Shown here in pieces: positions 28,605 to 37,074 of a stretch of 64,000 bases of DNA. Under the pieces are notes generated by a model. The model was not told the origin of the DNA. It ran no database searches and saw nothing but the letters and a program-made list of their open reading frames with translations. Position 1 is the first letter of the stretch. Every line of letters begins with the position of its first letter. The position numbers and the translations under genes are program-made. The stretch lies in the NCBI RefSeq assembly GCF_004363005.1, contig NZ_SNYH01000001.1, positions 620,001 to 684,000 of the forward strand, given 5' to 3'. This DNA is from Tenacibaculum caenipelagi. GTDB taxonomy: Bacteria > Bacteroidota > Bacteroidia > Flavobacteriales > Flavobacteriaceae.

Positions 28605-29975
28605 ATGAGAAACATACTGATTATTGGTGCTGGTAGATCGAGCTCTTCACTTATAAAATATTTATTAGATAAATCTTCACTAGAAAACTTACATATAACT
28701 ATAGGTGATGTCTCGCTAGAGAGCGCGCAATCAAAAATTAACAACCATAAAAATGCTACAGCGATTCAGTTAGATGTCTTCAATGCTGAAGAACGCGCTA
28801 ATGCAATTCAAAAAGCTGACATTGTTATTTCTATGTTACCAGCTAGCTTTCATATTGAAGTAGCTAAAGACTGTATTACTTACGGAAAGCACATGGTTAC
28901 CGCTTCTTACATTTCTAACGAAATGAAAGCCTTAGACGAAGAAGCTAAAGCCAAAGGGTTGGTGTTTATGAATGAGATTGGTTTAGATCCTGGAATTGAC
29001 CACATGAGTGCGATGCAAATCATTGACCGAATCAAGGAGCAAGGTGGAAAAATGTTGCTATTTGAATCATTTTGTGGAGGATTGGTAGCTCCTGAAAGTG
29101 ACACTAACTTGTGGAACTACAAATTTACTTGGAACCCAAGAAATGTTGTTTTAGCCGGACAAGGTGGTGCTTCAATGTTTATTCAAGAAGGAACTTATAA
29201 ATACATTCCGTATCACAAATTATTCCGAAGAACAGAATTTTTAACTGTTAACGGTAGTGGAAGATTTGAAGCCTATGCCAATAGAGATTCTTTAAAATAT
29301 AGAAGTATTTATGGTTTAGAAGATATTAAAACCATGTACCGAGGAACCATTCGTAAAGTTGGTTTTTCTCGTGCTTGGAATGTGTTTGTTCAATTAGGAA
29401 TGACAGATGATACTTATACTATCGAAGATTCTGAAAACATGAGTTATCGTGATTTCACCAATCTTTTCTTAGCCTATTCTCCTTCTGATTCTGTAGAGTT
29501 AAAATTCCGTTCGTACTTAAAGATTGATCAAGATGATTTAATGTGGGACAAATTTGTTGAATTGGACATTTTCAATCCAAACAAAAAAGTTGGATTGAAA
29601 AATGCTACTCCAGCACAAATCTTACAAAAAATATTGATGGATTCTTGGACTCTTGAAAAAGAAGATAAAGATATGATTGTAATGCATCATATTTTTGGTT
29701 ACGAATACAAAGAAGACAAATATCAAATAGAAAGTAGTATGGTGATTAAAGGTGATGATCAAACCTATACTGCAATGGCTAAGACTGTAGGATTACCTGT
29801 AGCCATGGCAACCGTACGTATTTTAAATGGTGAGATTACCACTCCGGGAGTTCAATTACCTATTCGTAAAGAAGTATATGAACCTATTTTAAAAGAATTG
29901 GAAGACTACGGAATTAATTTTGTTGAAAAAGAAGTACCTTATTTAGGGTATAATCCAGAGAGCATAAAGGGATAA
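28605..29975 (+). CDS. Saccharopine dehydrogenase family protein
   Basis: The 456-residue protein opens with an NAD(P)-binding Rossmann motif (NILIIGAGRSSSSLIKYLL), then MLPASFHIEVAKDCI, SYISNEMKALDEEAK and NEIGLDPGIDHMSAM, typical of saccharopine dehydrogenases (glutamate-forming), followed by the C-terminal catalytic domain. In Bacteroidota such enzymes are thought to take part in lysine breakdown; that role is inferred. It is a single gene with a terminator about 55 bases past its stop. Confidence 0.88.
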   Translation: MRNILIIGAGRSSSSLIKYLLDKSSLENLHITIGDVSLESAQSKINNHKNATAIQLDVFNAEERANAIQKADIVISMLPASFHIEVAKDCITYGKHMVTASYISNEMKALDEEAKAKGLVFMNEIGLDPGIDHMSAMQIIDRIKEQGGKMLLFESFCGGLVAPESDTNLWNYKFTWNPRNVVLAGQGGASMFIQEGTYKYIPYHKLFRRTEFLTVNGSGRFEAYANRDSLKYRSIYGLEDIKTMYRGTIRKVGFSRAWNVFVQLGMTDDTYTIEDSENMSYRDFTNLFLAYSPSDSVELKFRSYLKIDQDDLMWDKFVELDIFNPNKKVGLKNATPAQILQKILMDSWTLEKEDKDMIVMHHIFGYEYKEDKYQIESSMVIKGDDQTYTAMAKTVGLPVAMATVRILNGEITTPGVQLPIRKEVYEPILKELEDYGINFVEKEVPYLGYNPESIKG

Positions 29976-30030
29976 ATTTGACTTAATTACAAACCCCATT
30001 TCACATAAAAAATATTTCATAAATTACTAT

Positions 30031-30058
30031 AAGCATCAGTTTTACTGGTGCTTTTTTT
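30031..30058 (+). terminator. Terminator after the saccharopine dehydrogenase-like gene
   Basis: AAGCATCAGT and ACTGGTGCTT form a 10-base-pair stem (one G-T pair) followed by T7. Its sequence is closely similar to the terminator at 31159-31186. Confidence 0.85.
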
Positions 30059-30173
30059 ATACTCCAATCTAAAAAGCAACTTAAAGATTCGCATATTTTT
30101 TAACACTTAAGTTTCATAAAAACCTATCGTAAAAAATTATATTGCAAATTATTTTATTTTTAAAAAAGGACGA

Positions 30174-31118
30174 ATGAAACTAATTTTTACTGCGATTTTA
30201 TCTATTCTACTTACGAATGCATTTTCTCAAAATTCTAATAAAATATTCACTACTGATATTGACAATTTTTGGGTTGCTTATGACAGCATTCAAGAAACAA
30301 ATGATTATTCAGAAAAACTGAACTTCATTAATAAGCTTTATATTGAAAAAGGAACAAAAGGTCTGAATGCTTTTATGAGAGTACGAAATTATAATGATAC
30401 TCTTTACGTGAAACTGATAGAAGAATACCCTAAATTCTGGAACTCTATAAGACCAAATACTTTAACTATTAAGAACAAAACCCCTGAGTTAAATAAAATT
30501 GTTGCAAACTTAAAGAAACTTTATCCTGAATTAAGAGATGCTGAAATGTATTTTACAATAGGAGGTTTACGTTCAGGTGGAACAGTAACCAATAATATGG
30601 TTTTAGTTGGAGCTGAAATTGCTACTGGAACCCTAGATGTTGACATGTCTGAATTTAAAAGAGATTGGCTTAAAAAAGTTTTTGCTAAACAATCTTTAGA
30701 CAATATTGTTTACTTAAATATTCACGAATACGTACATACACAACAAAAAGAAGGCAAGAAAAGAGTTTTAAATCATAGTATTAAAGAAGGTGCTTGCGAT
30801 TTTATAGCTGAACTAGCTCTTCAAAAACCAATTCAAACTCAGTATTTATCTTATGGTAAAGAACACAAAAAAGAAATAAAAGAACTATTTAAAAAAGAGA
30901 TGTTCTCTAGTAAACTTTCAAATTGGTTATATAACGGTTCAAAAAAAGGAGAAAGTGCGGATTTAGGTTATTATATTGGTTATGAAATATGCAAGTCTTA
31001 TTATAAAAATGCTAAAGACAAATCTCAGGCGATAAAAGATATTATTGAGCTAAACTACAACGACGATCAAGTTGTAGAAAATTTCCTTAAAAAATCTGAG
31101 TTCTTTAAAGATGAATAA
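30174..31118 (+). CDS. Putative zinc-dependent protease (DUF2268-like), secreted
   Basis: The 314-residue protein has a signal peptide (cleavage near NAFSQ-N). It carries NIHEYVHTQQ (HExxH) near residue 182 and KEGACDFIAELAL about 20 residues later, in the arrangement of gluzincin-like DUF2268 proteins and of GldB-related proteins; EGACDF gives the third metal ligand candidates. YFTIGGLRSGGTV is another family-like block. Substrate and role are unknown. It lies alone between two look-alike terminators. Confidence 0.75.
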   Translation: MKLIFTAILSILLTNAFSQNSNKIFTTDIDNFWVAYDSIQETNDYSEKLNFINKLYIEKGTKGLNAFMRVRNYNDTLYVKLIEEYPKFWNSIRPNTLTIKNKTPELNKIVANLKKLYPELRDAEMYFTIGGLRSGGTVTNNMVLVGAEIATGTLDVDMSEFKRDWLKKVFAKQSLDNIVYLNIHEYVHTQQKEGKKRVLNHSIKEGACDFIAELALQKPIQTQYLSYGKEHKKEIKELFKKEMFSSKLSNWLYNGSKKGESADLGYYIGYEICKSYYKNAKDKSQAIKDIIELNYNDDQVVENFLKKSEFFKDE

Positions 31119-31158
31119 AGCTATAGGTTTTTAAATTGAATTAAACTTACACATATAT

Positions 31159-31186
31159 AAGCATCAATTTATTGATGCTTTTTTTA
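31159..31186 (+). terminator. Terminator after the DUF2268-like gene
   Basis: AAGCATCAAT and ATTGATGCTT form a 10-base-pair stem followed by T7. Confidence 0.85.
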
Positions 31187-31239
31187 TTATCAGTTCTAAA
31201 AAAATAATACATACATTTACCCCGATAAGTTCTTTACAT

Positions 31240-31415
31240 ACTTCATCAACCGAAAAGGTTTTACTTAGCTGTAGATTAATAGGGAATCGTGTGCAAATCA
31301 CGAACTGTCGCGCAACTGTAAGTAACACACCAAAAGTTTTTATCCTTAGTATATCCACTGCCAAAAGCGGGAAGGATGATAAAAGCTGTTATAAGTCAGG
31401 AGACCTGCCTATTCG
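31240..31415 (+). ncRNA. Cobalamin riboswitch upstream of metE
   Basis: The order of conserved blocks matches the cobalamin riboswitch: AGGTTTTACTTAGCTG near 31256, TTAATAGGGAATCGTGTG near 31276, ACTGTCGCGCAACTGTAAG near 31304, CCACTGCC plus GCGGGAAGG near 31355-31375, and the B12 box AAGTCAGGAGACCTGCC at 31393-31409. It is followed at 31614 by the gene for B12-independent methionine synthase, a classic target that is shut off when B12 is available. A -7-like box, TACATTTA, lies at 31212-31219. The rest of the 495-base intergenic region holds a terminator before it and a possible expression platform after it. Confidence 0.95.
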
Positions 31416-31475
31416 GATATTGACAATGCTTTCGCGATTTGAAGCTTTTGGGTCATACCGATGATATATTTTAAC

Positions 31476-31509
31476 GCACACTTTCTTCTATGAAATGCTG
31501 TGCTTTTTT
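31476..31509 (+). terminator. Possible expression-platform terminator of the metE riboswitch
   Basis: GCACA (31476-31480) and TGTGC (31499-31503) could pair, with T6 immediately after. The loop is long and the stem short, so this is tentative; CATACC (near 31455) and GGTATG (near 31510) offer an outer pairing. Confidence 0.3.
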
Positions 31510-31613
31510 GGTATGTCATTATTTTTTCTCAAACATCTTATCATTTTTTAGCATTGCGAAGCATCTAAAAGAACTTTTAAAATTAATGTTTAATTATAAA
31601 AGTTTAAAAGAAA

Positions 31614-33938
31614 ATGCAAACGCACATTCTTGGCTATCCGCGTATTGGTAGCAACAGAGAACTCAAAAAAGCCTGCGAGCAATATTGGTCGGGCAAAACT
31701 AGTTTACAGGAACTTCTTGAAACAGGAAGAAACATCTGTCAACAAAATTGGGAAACCCAACAAGAAGTAGGTATAGACCTTATTCCTTGTAATGATTTTT
31801 CTTATTACGACCAGGTGTTAGACATGACGCTTACTGTTGGCGCAATTCCTAAACGTTACAACGAAGTAGCTTTAAAAGCTTCAAATTCTGAACTTGATCT
31901 TTACTTTGCCATGGCAAGAGGATATCAAAAAGATGACCTTGATATTACTGCTATGGAAATGACTAAGTGGTTTGATACTAATTATCATTATATCGTTCCT
32001 GAATTTTATAAAGATCAAGAGTTTAAACTATTTTCTAACAAAATTGTTAATGAGTTTGTTGGAGCCAAACAAGCGGGAATTAATGCCAAACCTGTAATTA
32101 TTGGTTTGATTAGCTACCTTCTTTTGGGTAAAGAAAAAGAAGAAGGCTTTGATAAATTAGATTTAGCCTCAAAACTACTTCCTGTGTATATTGAAATTCT
32201 ACAAGAACTTCAAACACAAGGAGCTGAGTGGATTCAGTTTGACGAACCTTTTTTAGCGTTAGATTTGAGCGAAAAAGCCAAAGAAACCTATCAAGTTATC
32301 TATAATGAAATTAGAAAAAAGTTTCCTAAACTAAAGTTTATAGTTACTACTTATTTTGAAGGTTTAAAAGACAATCTTTCTTTAGCTAACACGCTCCCTA
32401 TAAACGCATTGCACATCGATTTAGTTCGTTGTGAAGAACAATTAGATGATGTATTAAATACTCTTCCTGAAAATAGAATCTTATCTCTAGGAGTTGTAGA
32501 TGGAAGAAATATTTGGAAAAATGATTTTGAAAAATCATTACAACTTATTCAAAAAGCTACTGATGTATTAGGTTCTAACAGAGTTTTTGTAGCTCCTTCA
32601 TGTTCTTTATTACACACGCCTTGCGATTTAGAGTTAGAAACAACTTTAGATAATCAAATTAAACAATGGTTAGCTTTCGCTAAACAGAAACTTACAGAAG
32701 TAAGCTTGTTAAAAAAACTATCTGAAGATACTACTGATAAGGTTATTTTAAATGCTTTTGAAGAAAACAAAAAAGCTATTGCCAATAGAAAATCTTCAAC
32801 ATTAATTCACCACAATGATGTAAAACTTCGTGTTGACTCTATTAACGAAACAGACTCTAGAAGAAAAAATAGTTTTTCAATTCGTAAAGAAGTACAAAAT
32901 AGGGTGTTGAATTTACCACTATTTCCTACCACTACCATTGGTTCATTCCCTCAAACTAAAGAAGTAAGAAGTTGGAGAGCTCAATTTAAAAAAGGTATCT
33001 TAAGTAGTGAAGATTACAAGTATTTACTAAAAGAAGAAACTCAAAAAACCATTCAATGGCAAGAAAAAATAGGACTAGATGTATTAGTTCACGGTGAATA
33101 TGAGCGAAATGACATGGTAGAATATTTTGGCGAACAACTTGCTGGTGTAACTTTTACAAAAAAAGGATGGGTACAAAGTTATGGTAGTCGCTGTGTAAAA
33201 CCTCCTATTATTTATGGGGATGTTTACCGACCTCATCCTATGACCGTTTTCTGGTCACAATACGCTCAATCTTTAACTAATAAGTGGGTTAAAGGTATGC
33301 TTACAGGTCCTGTAACGATTTTACAATGGTCTTTTGTTCGAGATGATCAACCTCGTAACATTACTTGCCAACAAATTGCACTGGCTATACGTGATGAAGT
33401 TAGAGACCTAGAAAATGCTGGTATTCGAATCATTCAAATTGACGAACCGGCTATTAGAGAAGGACTTCCTCTTCGAAAATCAGGTTGGAATGATTATCTA
33501 AAGTGGGCTGTAGAAGCCTTTAAAATTTCTTCTTGTGGTGTAGATGACGCTACTCAAATACATACACATATGTGCTATTCAGAGTTTAATGACATCGTTC
33601 AAAACATTGCTGATATGGATGCCGATGTAATTACTATTGAATGTTCTCGCTCTCAAATGGAACTATTGAATGCCTTTGCCGATTTCAAATATCCGAATGA
33701 AATTGGTCCTGGTGTTTATGATATCCATTCACCAAGAGTTCCTTCAAAAGAAGAAATGGTTAAGTTACTACAAAAAGCACAAAAAGTTATTCCTGCTAAC
33801 CAACTTTGGGTAAATCCAGATTGCGGGTTAAAAACCAGACATTGGGAAGAAACAGAAAAAGCTTTGATAGCTATGGTTTCAGCTGCAAAAGAAGCTTCTA
33901 CTAAACATGCCTCAAAAACTCTAGAAACAATCAACTAA
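31614..33938 (+). CDS. metE: Cobalamin-independent methionine synthase
   Basis: The 774-residue enzyme transfers a methyl group from 5-methyltetrahydropteroyl-triglutamate to homocysteine. Two homologous barrels are present: GYPRIGSNRELKKACEQYW and WIQFDEPFLALDL in the N-terminal half; FPTTTIGSFPQTKEVR, HGEYERNDMVEYFGEQL, IDEPAIREGLPLR and IHTHMCYSEFNDI in the C-terminal half. The zinc ligands are expected at His/Cys of HMCYSEF, the following Glu, and Cys of WVNPDCGLKTR. The length is normal. Its control by the cobalamin riboswitch implies the organism also has or imports B12 for MetH. Confidence 0.98.
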   Translation: MQTHILGYPRIGSNRELKKACEQYWSGKTSLQELLETGRNICQQNWETQQEVGIDLIPCNDFSYYDQVLDMTLTVGAIPKRYNEVALKASNSELDLYFAMARGYQKDDLDITAMEMTKWFDTNYHYIVPEFYKDQEFKLFSNKIVNEFVGAKQAGINAKPVIIGLISYLLLGKEKEEGFDKLDLASKLLPVYIEILQELQTQGAEWIQFDEPFLALDLSEKAKETYQVIYNEIRKKFPKLKFIVTTYFEGLKDNLSLANTLPINALHIDLVRCEEQLDDVLNTLPENRILSLGVVDGRNIWKNDFEKSLQLIQKATDVLGSNRVFVAPSCSLLHTPCDLELETTLDNQIKQWLAFAKQKLTEVSLLKKLSEDTTDKVILNAFEENKKAIANRKSSTLIHHNDVKLRVDSINETDSRRKNSFSIRKEVQNRVLNLPLFPTTTIGSFPQTKEVRSWRAQFKKGILSSEDYKYLLKEETQKTIQWQEKIGLDVLVHGEYERNDMVEYFGEQLAGVTFTKKGWVQSYGSRCVKPPIIYGDVYRPHPMTVFWSQYAQSLTNKWVKGMLTGPVTILQWSFVRDDQPRNITCQQIALAIRDEVRDLENAGIRIIQIDEPAIREGLPLRKSGWNDYLKWAVEAFKISSCGVDDATQIHTHMCYSEFNDIVQNIADMDADVITIECSRSQMELLNAFADFKYPNEIGPGVYDIHSPRVPSKEEMVKLLQKAQKVIPANQLWVNPDCGLKTRHWEETEKALIAMVSAAKEASTKHASKTLETIN

Positions 33939-34017
33939 TATTAATTAATAAAAGGTGCCTAAAAATGATATTTTACATTTTTTGGGCACTGATTATCTCA
34001 AAAACCCTCAGTAAGAA

Positions 34018-34446
34018 ATGACCACAGAAGAAAAAATAACAAAGTCGGAAACACGTATTTTCAAAGCCGTATTTCCTAACACCACCAATCATTATGACAC
34101 CCTTTTTGGAGGAACTGCTATGCAACTAATGGATGAAGTTGCTTTTATTACTGCAACACGTTTTTGCAGGCAAAAAGTAGTAACTGTTAGTAGTGATAAA
34201 ATAGATTTTAAAAAGCCTATCCCTGCTGGAACTATTATTGAATTAATAGGAAGAGTTAGTTATATAGGTAACAAAAGTTTAAAAGTTACCGTTAAAATTT
34301 TTACTGAACACATGTATTCACACCACAGAGAAAAAGCCATTGAAGGTGAATTTACCTTTGTTGCTATTGATGAAAATAAAAAACCTATCGCAGTAATAAA
34401 AACTGACACAGAGGAACTACATTATTCACAACAAGAACATAATTAA
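34018..34446 (+). CDS. Acyl-CoA thioesterase (hotdog fold)
   Basis: The 142-residue protein has the YciA/acyl-CoA hydrolase pattern: VFPNTTNHYDTLFGGTAMQLMDEVAFITATRF near residues 20-51, with the catalytic-region Asn/Asp and GG, then VTVSSDKIDFKKPIPAGTIIEL. The family cleaves medium or long acyl-CoA. It converges with trmN6, and the two share a hairpin at 34463-34494. Confidence 0.92.
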   Translation: MTTEEKITKSETRIFKAVFPNTTNHYDTLFGGTAMQLMDEVAFITATRFCRQKVVTVSSDKIDFKKPIPAGTIIELIGRVSYIGNKSLKVTVKIFTEHMYSHHREKAIEGEFTFVAIDENKKPIAVIKTDTEELHYSQQEHN

Positions 34447-34462
34447 ACCAAATAAAGTTTTC

Positions 34463-34494
34463 GAAAATGTAACCACATAAAAGGTTACATTTTC
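34463..34494. terminator. Hairpin between convergent genes (thioesterase and trmN6)
   Basis: GAAAATGTAACC and GGTTACATTTTC form a perfect 12-base-pair stem with an 8-base loop. The minus-strand trmN6 stop (34485-34487) lies inside the right arm. Confidence 0.65.
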
Positions 34495-35204
34495 AAATAA
34501 AAATCTTTCGTAAGGTTAATATAGGCTTCAGTATACTGATGCCTTTTTGTTTCTATTATCAACTCTTCTTCTTGGATTGGAGTTTCTACAAAAGATAATT
34601 CTAATAAACTTCGTTTAATCTCTGTATCAGGTGTTCCTTTTACACGACAAACTCTGTTAACTTGTAAGTTATAGTTTTTAGCTAATTCTATAAAACCTCC
34701 TTCTTCTTTAAAAGGAATAATGGTTGAAAACTTTCCGTTATCAGATAAAATTTTGCTTACACCTTTTAATAATTCTTCAAAAGATAATGAACTCGTAAAC
34801 CGTGCTTTGTTACGTGCTTTATCTTCCGTTTCATAATTATCTGTATAAAACGGAGGGTTTGACACAATTACATCGTACACTTCTTCCTCTTCTTCCATTT
34901 CTTCTGCAAACTCTACAAAAGATGCGTTGTAACAAAACAATCGATCTCCCCAATCTGATTGCTCAAAATTTTCAACAGTCTGCTCATAAGCATTCTCATC
35001 AATCTCAACCGCATCTATAGTCATGGCATCACTTCGTTGTGCTAACATCAATGAAATGACCCCAGTACCTGAACCTACATCCAACAACATATCAGGAAAC
35101 TCACCTAAATTACACCACGCTCCTAACAATACTGCATCGGTACCAACTTTCATCGCTGTTTTATCTTGACACACCGAAAACTCTTTAAATTGAAATGGCT
35201 TCAT
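34485..35204 (-). CDS. tRNA1(Val) (adenine-37-N6)-methyltransferase TrmN6
   Basis: The 239-residue class I methyltransferase has the SAM motif LLDVGSGTGVISLMLAQR near residue 41 and the N6-adenine motif VSNPPFYTDN near residue 125. MKPFQFKEFSVCQDKTAMKVGTDAVLLGAW is the usual start (30 residues). It modifies A37 of tRNA1(Val). The ATG directly abuts the stop of the 43-residue protein upstream (TAG-ATG), implying translational coupling. Confidence 0.93.
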   Translation of the reverse strand: MKPFQFKEFSVCQDKTAMKVGTDAVLLGAWCNLGEFPDMLLDVGSGTGVISLMLAQRSDAMTIDAVEIDENAYEQTVENFEQSDWGDRLFCYNASFVEFAEEMEEEEEVYDVIVSNPPFYTDNYETEDKARNKARFTSSLSFEELLKGVSKILSDNGKFSTIIPFKEEGGFIELAKNYNLQVNRVCRVKGTPDTEIKRSLLELSFVETPIQEEELIIETKRHQYTEAYINLTKDFYLKM

Positions 35205-35336
35205 CTATAAAAATCTACTCAATATGTTCTCTGCATTGAAAAACAAATACAATACAATTATTAATAAGATTACTAAAAATAATCCACGTTTTGAATTCCC
35301 TCTTTTTCGCCTACCAAAGCGTCTTTTAAACTCCAT
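35205..35336 (-). CDS. 43-residue basic single-span membrane protein
   Basis: This short frame was found by reading the gap. It starts at ATG 35336, overlapping the stop of the upstream gene by one base (TAATG), and ends with TAG directly before the trmN6 ATG. The first 18 residues are strongly basic (FKRRFGRRKRGNSKRG), followed by a hydrophobic helix (LFLVILLIIVLYLFF) and a short tail ending ENILSRFL. The exact packing on both sides argues that it is translated. Function unknown; a positive-inside membrane anchor is implied. Confidence 0.7.
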   Translation of the reverse strand: MEFKRRFGRRKRGNSKRGLFLVILLIIVLYLFFNAENILSRFL

Positions 35337-35665
35337 TATTTATTTTTTATTAAACCATTAAACAGTCTTTCCCAATCTTTATCTCTCATTGGAGATGATA
35401 AATACCTCTTAGACTTATAGTCTCTTTTCAATACTCTCAATCCTTCAATACAAAACCTATGAGTGTTAATATATTCAACTCTTAAAAATATTATATTCTC
35501 TAAAGAGTATTCCTTTCTAAACCAAAAAAGAATATGATTCTTTATAACTAGCTGGTTGTTCTCAATTGAAAAGTAATAAAGCAACCTTGTTATTAAATAA
35601 CTCATTATTAAAAAAATCATGCTAACGATAAAAAGTCCATCTATAAAAACCTTTAGAAAACTCAA
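35336..35665 (-). CDS. Membrane-anchored hypothetical protein (PH-like)
   Basis: The 109-residue protein has one hydrophobic segment (about 10-32) followed by a basic beta-rich part (NNQLVIKNHILFWFRKEYSLENI) and ends SSPMRDKDWERLFNGLIKNK. The pattern resembles bacterial PH-like domain proteins with an N-terminal anchor. Its start lies 44 bases inside the upstream gene, in another frame. The two proteins look like diverged copies of the same domain. Confidence 0.65.
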   Translation of the reverse strand: MSFLKVFIDGLFIVSMIFLIMSYLITRLLYYFSIENNQLVIKNHILFWFRKEYSLENIIFLRVEYINTHRFCIEGLRVLKRDYKSKRYLSSPMRDKDWERLFNGLIKNK

Positions 35666-35981
35666 TTACCATACCCTCATATCCTCGTACTTGTTTTAAT
35701 CTAACTTGTTTTATTTCTGATGTTAAATATCGTTCTCTTTTAAAAAAATTTAAAACACTTACCGTTGAATTTGAAACTTCTATAATTGGAGTTAATTTGA
35801 GGTAAAAATATATAACATAAACACCAACCCCCAAAAGAAAAACTCCACCTATTTGTTCTTTAATTCCAAAATTTTTTACGATAAAAAAATAACCTAGAAA
35901 AATAAAAAAAACAACTAATAATATAAAGGCTGTGAAACTTAATAATCTAATTTTTGACCTTACCATACTTATCTTTTTCAA
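35622..35981 (-). CDS. Membrane-anchored hypothetical protein, probably C-terminally shortened
   Basis: The 119-residue protein has two hydrophobic segments (about 13-33 and 43-61) followed by a strand-rich part (TVSVLNFFKRERYLTSEIKQV) that resembles the second half of the downstream protein. It stops at FSKGFYRWTFYR without the C-terminal helix present in the neighbour. The 44-base overlap of the two genes and the missing helix suggest a deletion or frameshift between tandem paralogues. The true start may be the internal Met6. Confidence 0.6.
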   Translation of the reverse strand: MKKISMVRSKIRLLSFTAFILLVVFFIFLGYFFIVKNFGIKEQIGGVFLLGVGVYVIYFYLKLTPIIEVSNSTVSVLNFFKRERYLTSEIKQVRLKQVRGYEGMVIEFSKGFYRWTFYR

Positions 35982-35987
35982 ATTTAG

Positions 35988-36647
35988 CTACACTAAATAT
36001 TTTACTCCACGAAGCATTTCTCTTTTCCCTGGCGGTCCAGGTAAACGTTCTACCTCAAAACCTACTGCTTGCATTGCACGTCGTACACTTCCTTTTGCTG
36101 AATAGGTAACTAATACTCCATCAGGTTTTAAAGCAGCGAACATAATTTTAAAAATATCCTCTGTCCATAAGTCGGGTTGCACTCTTGCTCCAAAAGCATC
36201 AAAGTAAATTAAATCGAAACAATTCTCATCAGTAATTTCGGTAAAAAACTGTTTGCGTTTAGTTAATGAGAAATTAGGAGTGATTTTGTGTTGTTCTTCC
36301 CAAGAAACTTCGTGTATTTTTTCAAATAATATTTGTTTATTTTCAGCTTCTAATTCACTTACATAATTTAGTTTTTCAACCTCTTCTTTTGCTACTGGGT
36401 ATGCCTCCACTCCAACATAATCAACTTTTTTATCAGCTTCTAAAAGTGTGATAAAGCAATTAAGTCCTGTGCCAAATCCGATTTCTAAAATTGAAATATT
36501 TTCAACATCAACATACTTCAATCCGTTTTTGATAAACACATGATACGCTTCTTGTATAGCTCCATGCTTAGAATGATATTGTTCATTCCATTCAGGTAAA
36601 TGAATGGTGGTAGAACCATCGGACGTTATGATAATTTCTCGTTTTAT
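35988..36647 (-). CDS. mnmD: MnmD-like tRNA 5-aminomethyl-2-thiouridine methyltransferase (apparent ATA start)
   Basis: The protein has the DUF752/MnmD methyltransferase blocks: EIGFGTGLNCFITLLEA (SAM site), YVGVEAYP, CFDLIYFDAFGARVQP and TYSAKGSVRRAM. The first conventional start is a GTG at 36539, but the same frame continues upstream for 36 more codons with family-like sequence (KREIIITSDGSTTIHLPEW, then NEQYHSKHGAIQEAYHVF). That stretch has no ATG, GTG or TTG. The frame begins after a TAA with TTA AAT AGT TTA GTT ATA; the ATA at 36647-36645, 7 bases after the preceding gene's stop, stands where ATG is expected. Either ATA is used or the start was lost by one base change. It acts on the wobble uridine. 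Confidence 0.8.
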   Translation of the reverse strand: MKREIIITSDGSTTIHLPEWNEQYHSKHGAIQEAYHVFIKNGLKYVDVENISILEIGFGTGLNCFITLLEADKKVDYVGVEAYPVAKEEVEKLNYVSELEAENKQILFEKIHEVSWEEQHKITPNFSLTKRKQFFTEITDENCFDLIYFDAFGARVQPDLWTEDIFKIMFAALKPDGVLVTYSAKGSVRRAMQAVGFEVERLPGPPGKREMLRGVKYLV

Positions 36648-36654
36648 AACTAAA

Positions 36655-37074
36655 CTATTTAATTAATAATTTTTTAATTCTTGGAATTGGTCCTGTACAG
36701 GTAGTTTGGTGACATGCTATACAACTATTAATTGTCTTGTTGAAGTTTTCTTTTAAAGAATCTTTAGCCCCTGTATATACTTGTTGCATGTTTTGTATAT
36801 ATAATTTTGAAAAAGCTTCAAAACTTGCATTTCTATCAGCTGGATCAGTTAAAACTGCATTATGAATATTCAGGTAGGTCTCTGGAAAATCACCTATTGA
36901 TTCTCCTTCTAGAATCTTATTTTTAATTGTCATATTTCCTTCATACATAGCATTCATTAAAGCTGCCATTTCTGAAGATTGATACATGATTAATTCTTCT
37001 TTAGGTTGCTTTAGTTCTTTTTTACAGAAAAAAAACAATAAAGACATTAATAAAACACCAAATACACTTCTCAT
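36655..37074 (-). CDS. Small cytochrome-c-like lipoprotein (CxxCH)
   Basis: The 139-residue protein has an N-terminal hydrophobic segment ending in Cys17 (LLFFFCKKE), a likely lipoprotein signal. A helical region follows, and near the C-terminus is a single heme-binding motif SCIACHQTTC (Cys118, Cys121, His122). The context, with Met residues nearby, fits a cytochrome c'-like four-helix bundle (inference). The start overlaps the DUF4920 stop by one base, and the stop lies 7 bases before the apparent mnmD start. Confidence 0.72.
   Translation of the reverse strand: MRSVFGVLLMSLLFFFCKKELKQPKEELIMYQSSEMAALMNAMYEGNMTIKNKILEGESIGDFPETYLNIHNAVLTDPADRNASFEAFSKLYIQNMQQVYTGAKDSLKENFNKTINSCIACHQTTCTGPIPRIKKLLIK

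Noticed and set aside
31164..31364. 66-codon minus-strand frame over the metE leader
   Set aside because: It overlaps a terminator and the cobalamin riboswitch, which explain the conserved bases.
33955..33989. Hairpin GTGCCTAAAAATG / CATTTTTTGGGCAC after metE as a terminator
   Set aside because: It is imperfect and has no T-run after it on the plus strand, so it is only a weak candidate.
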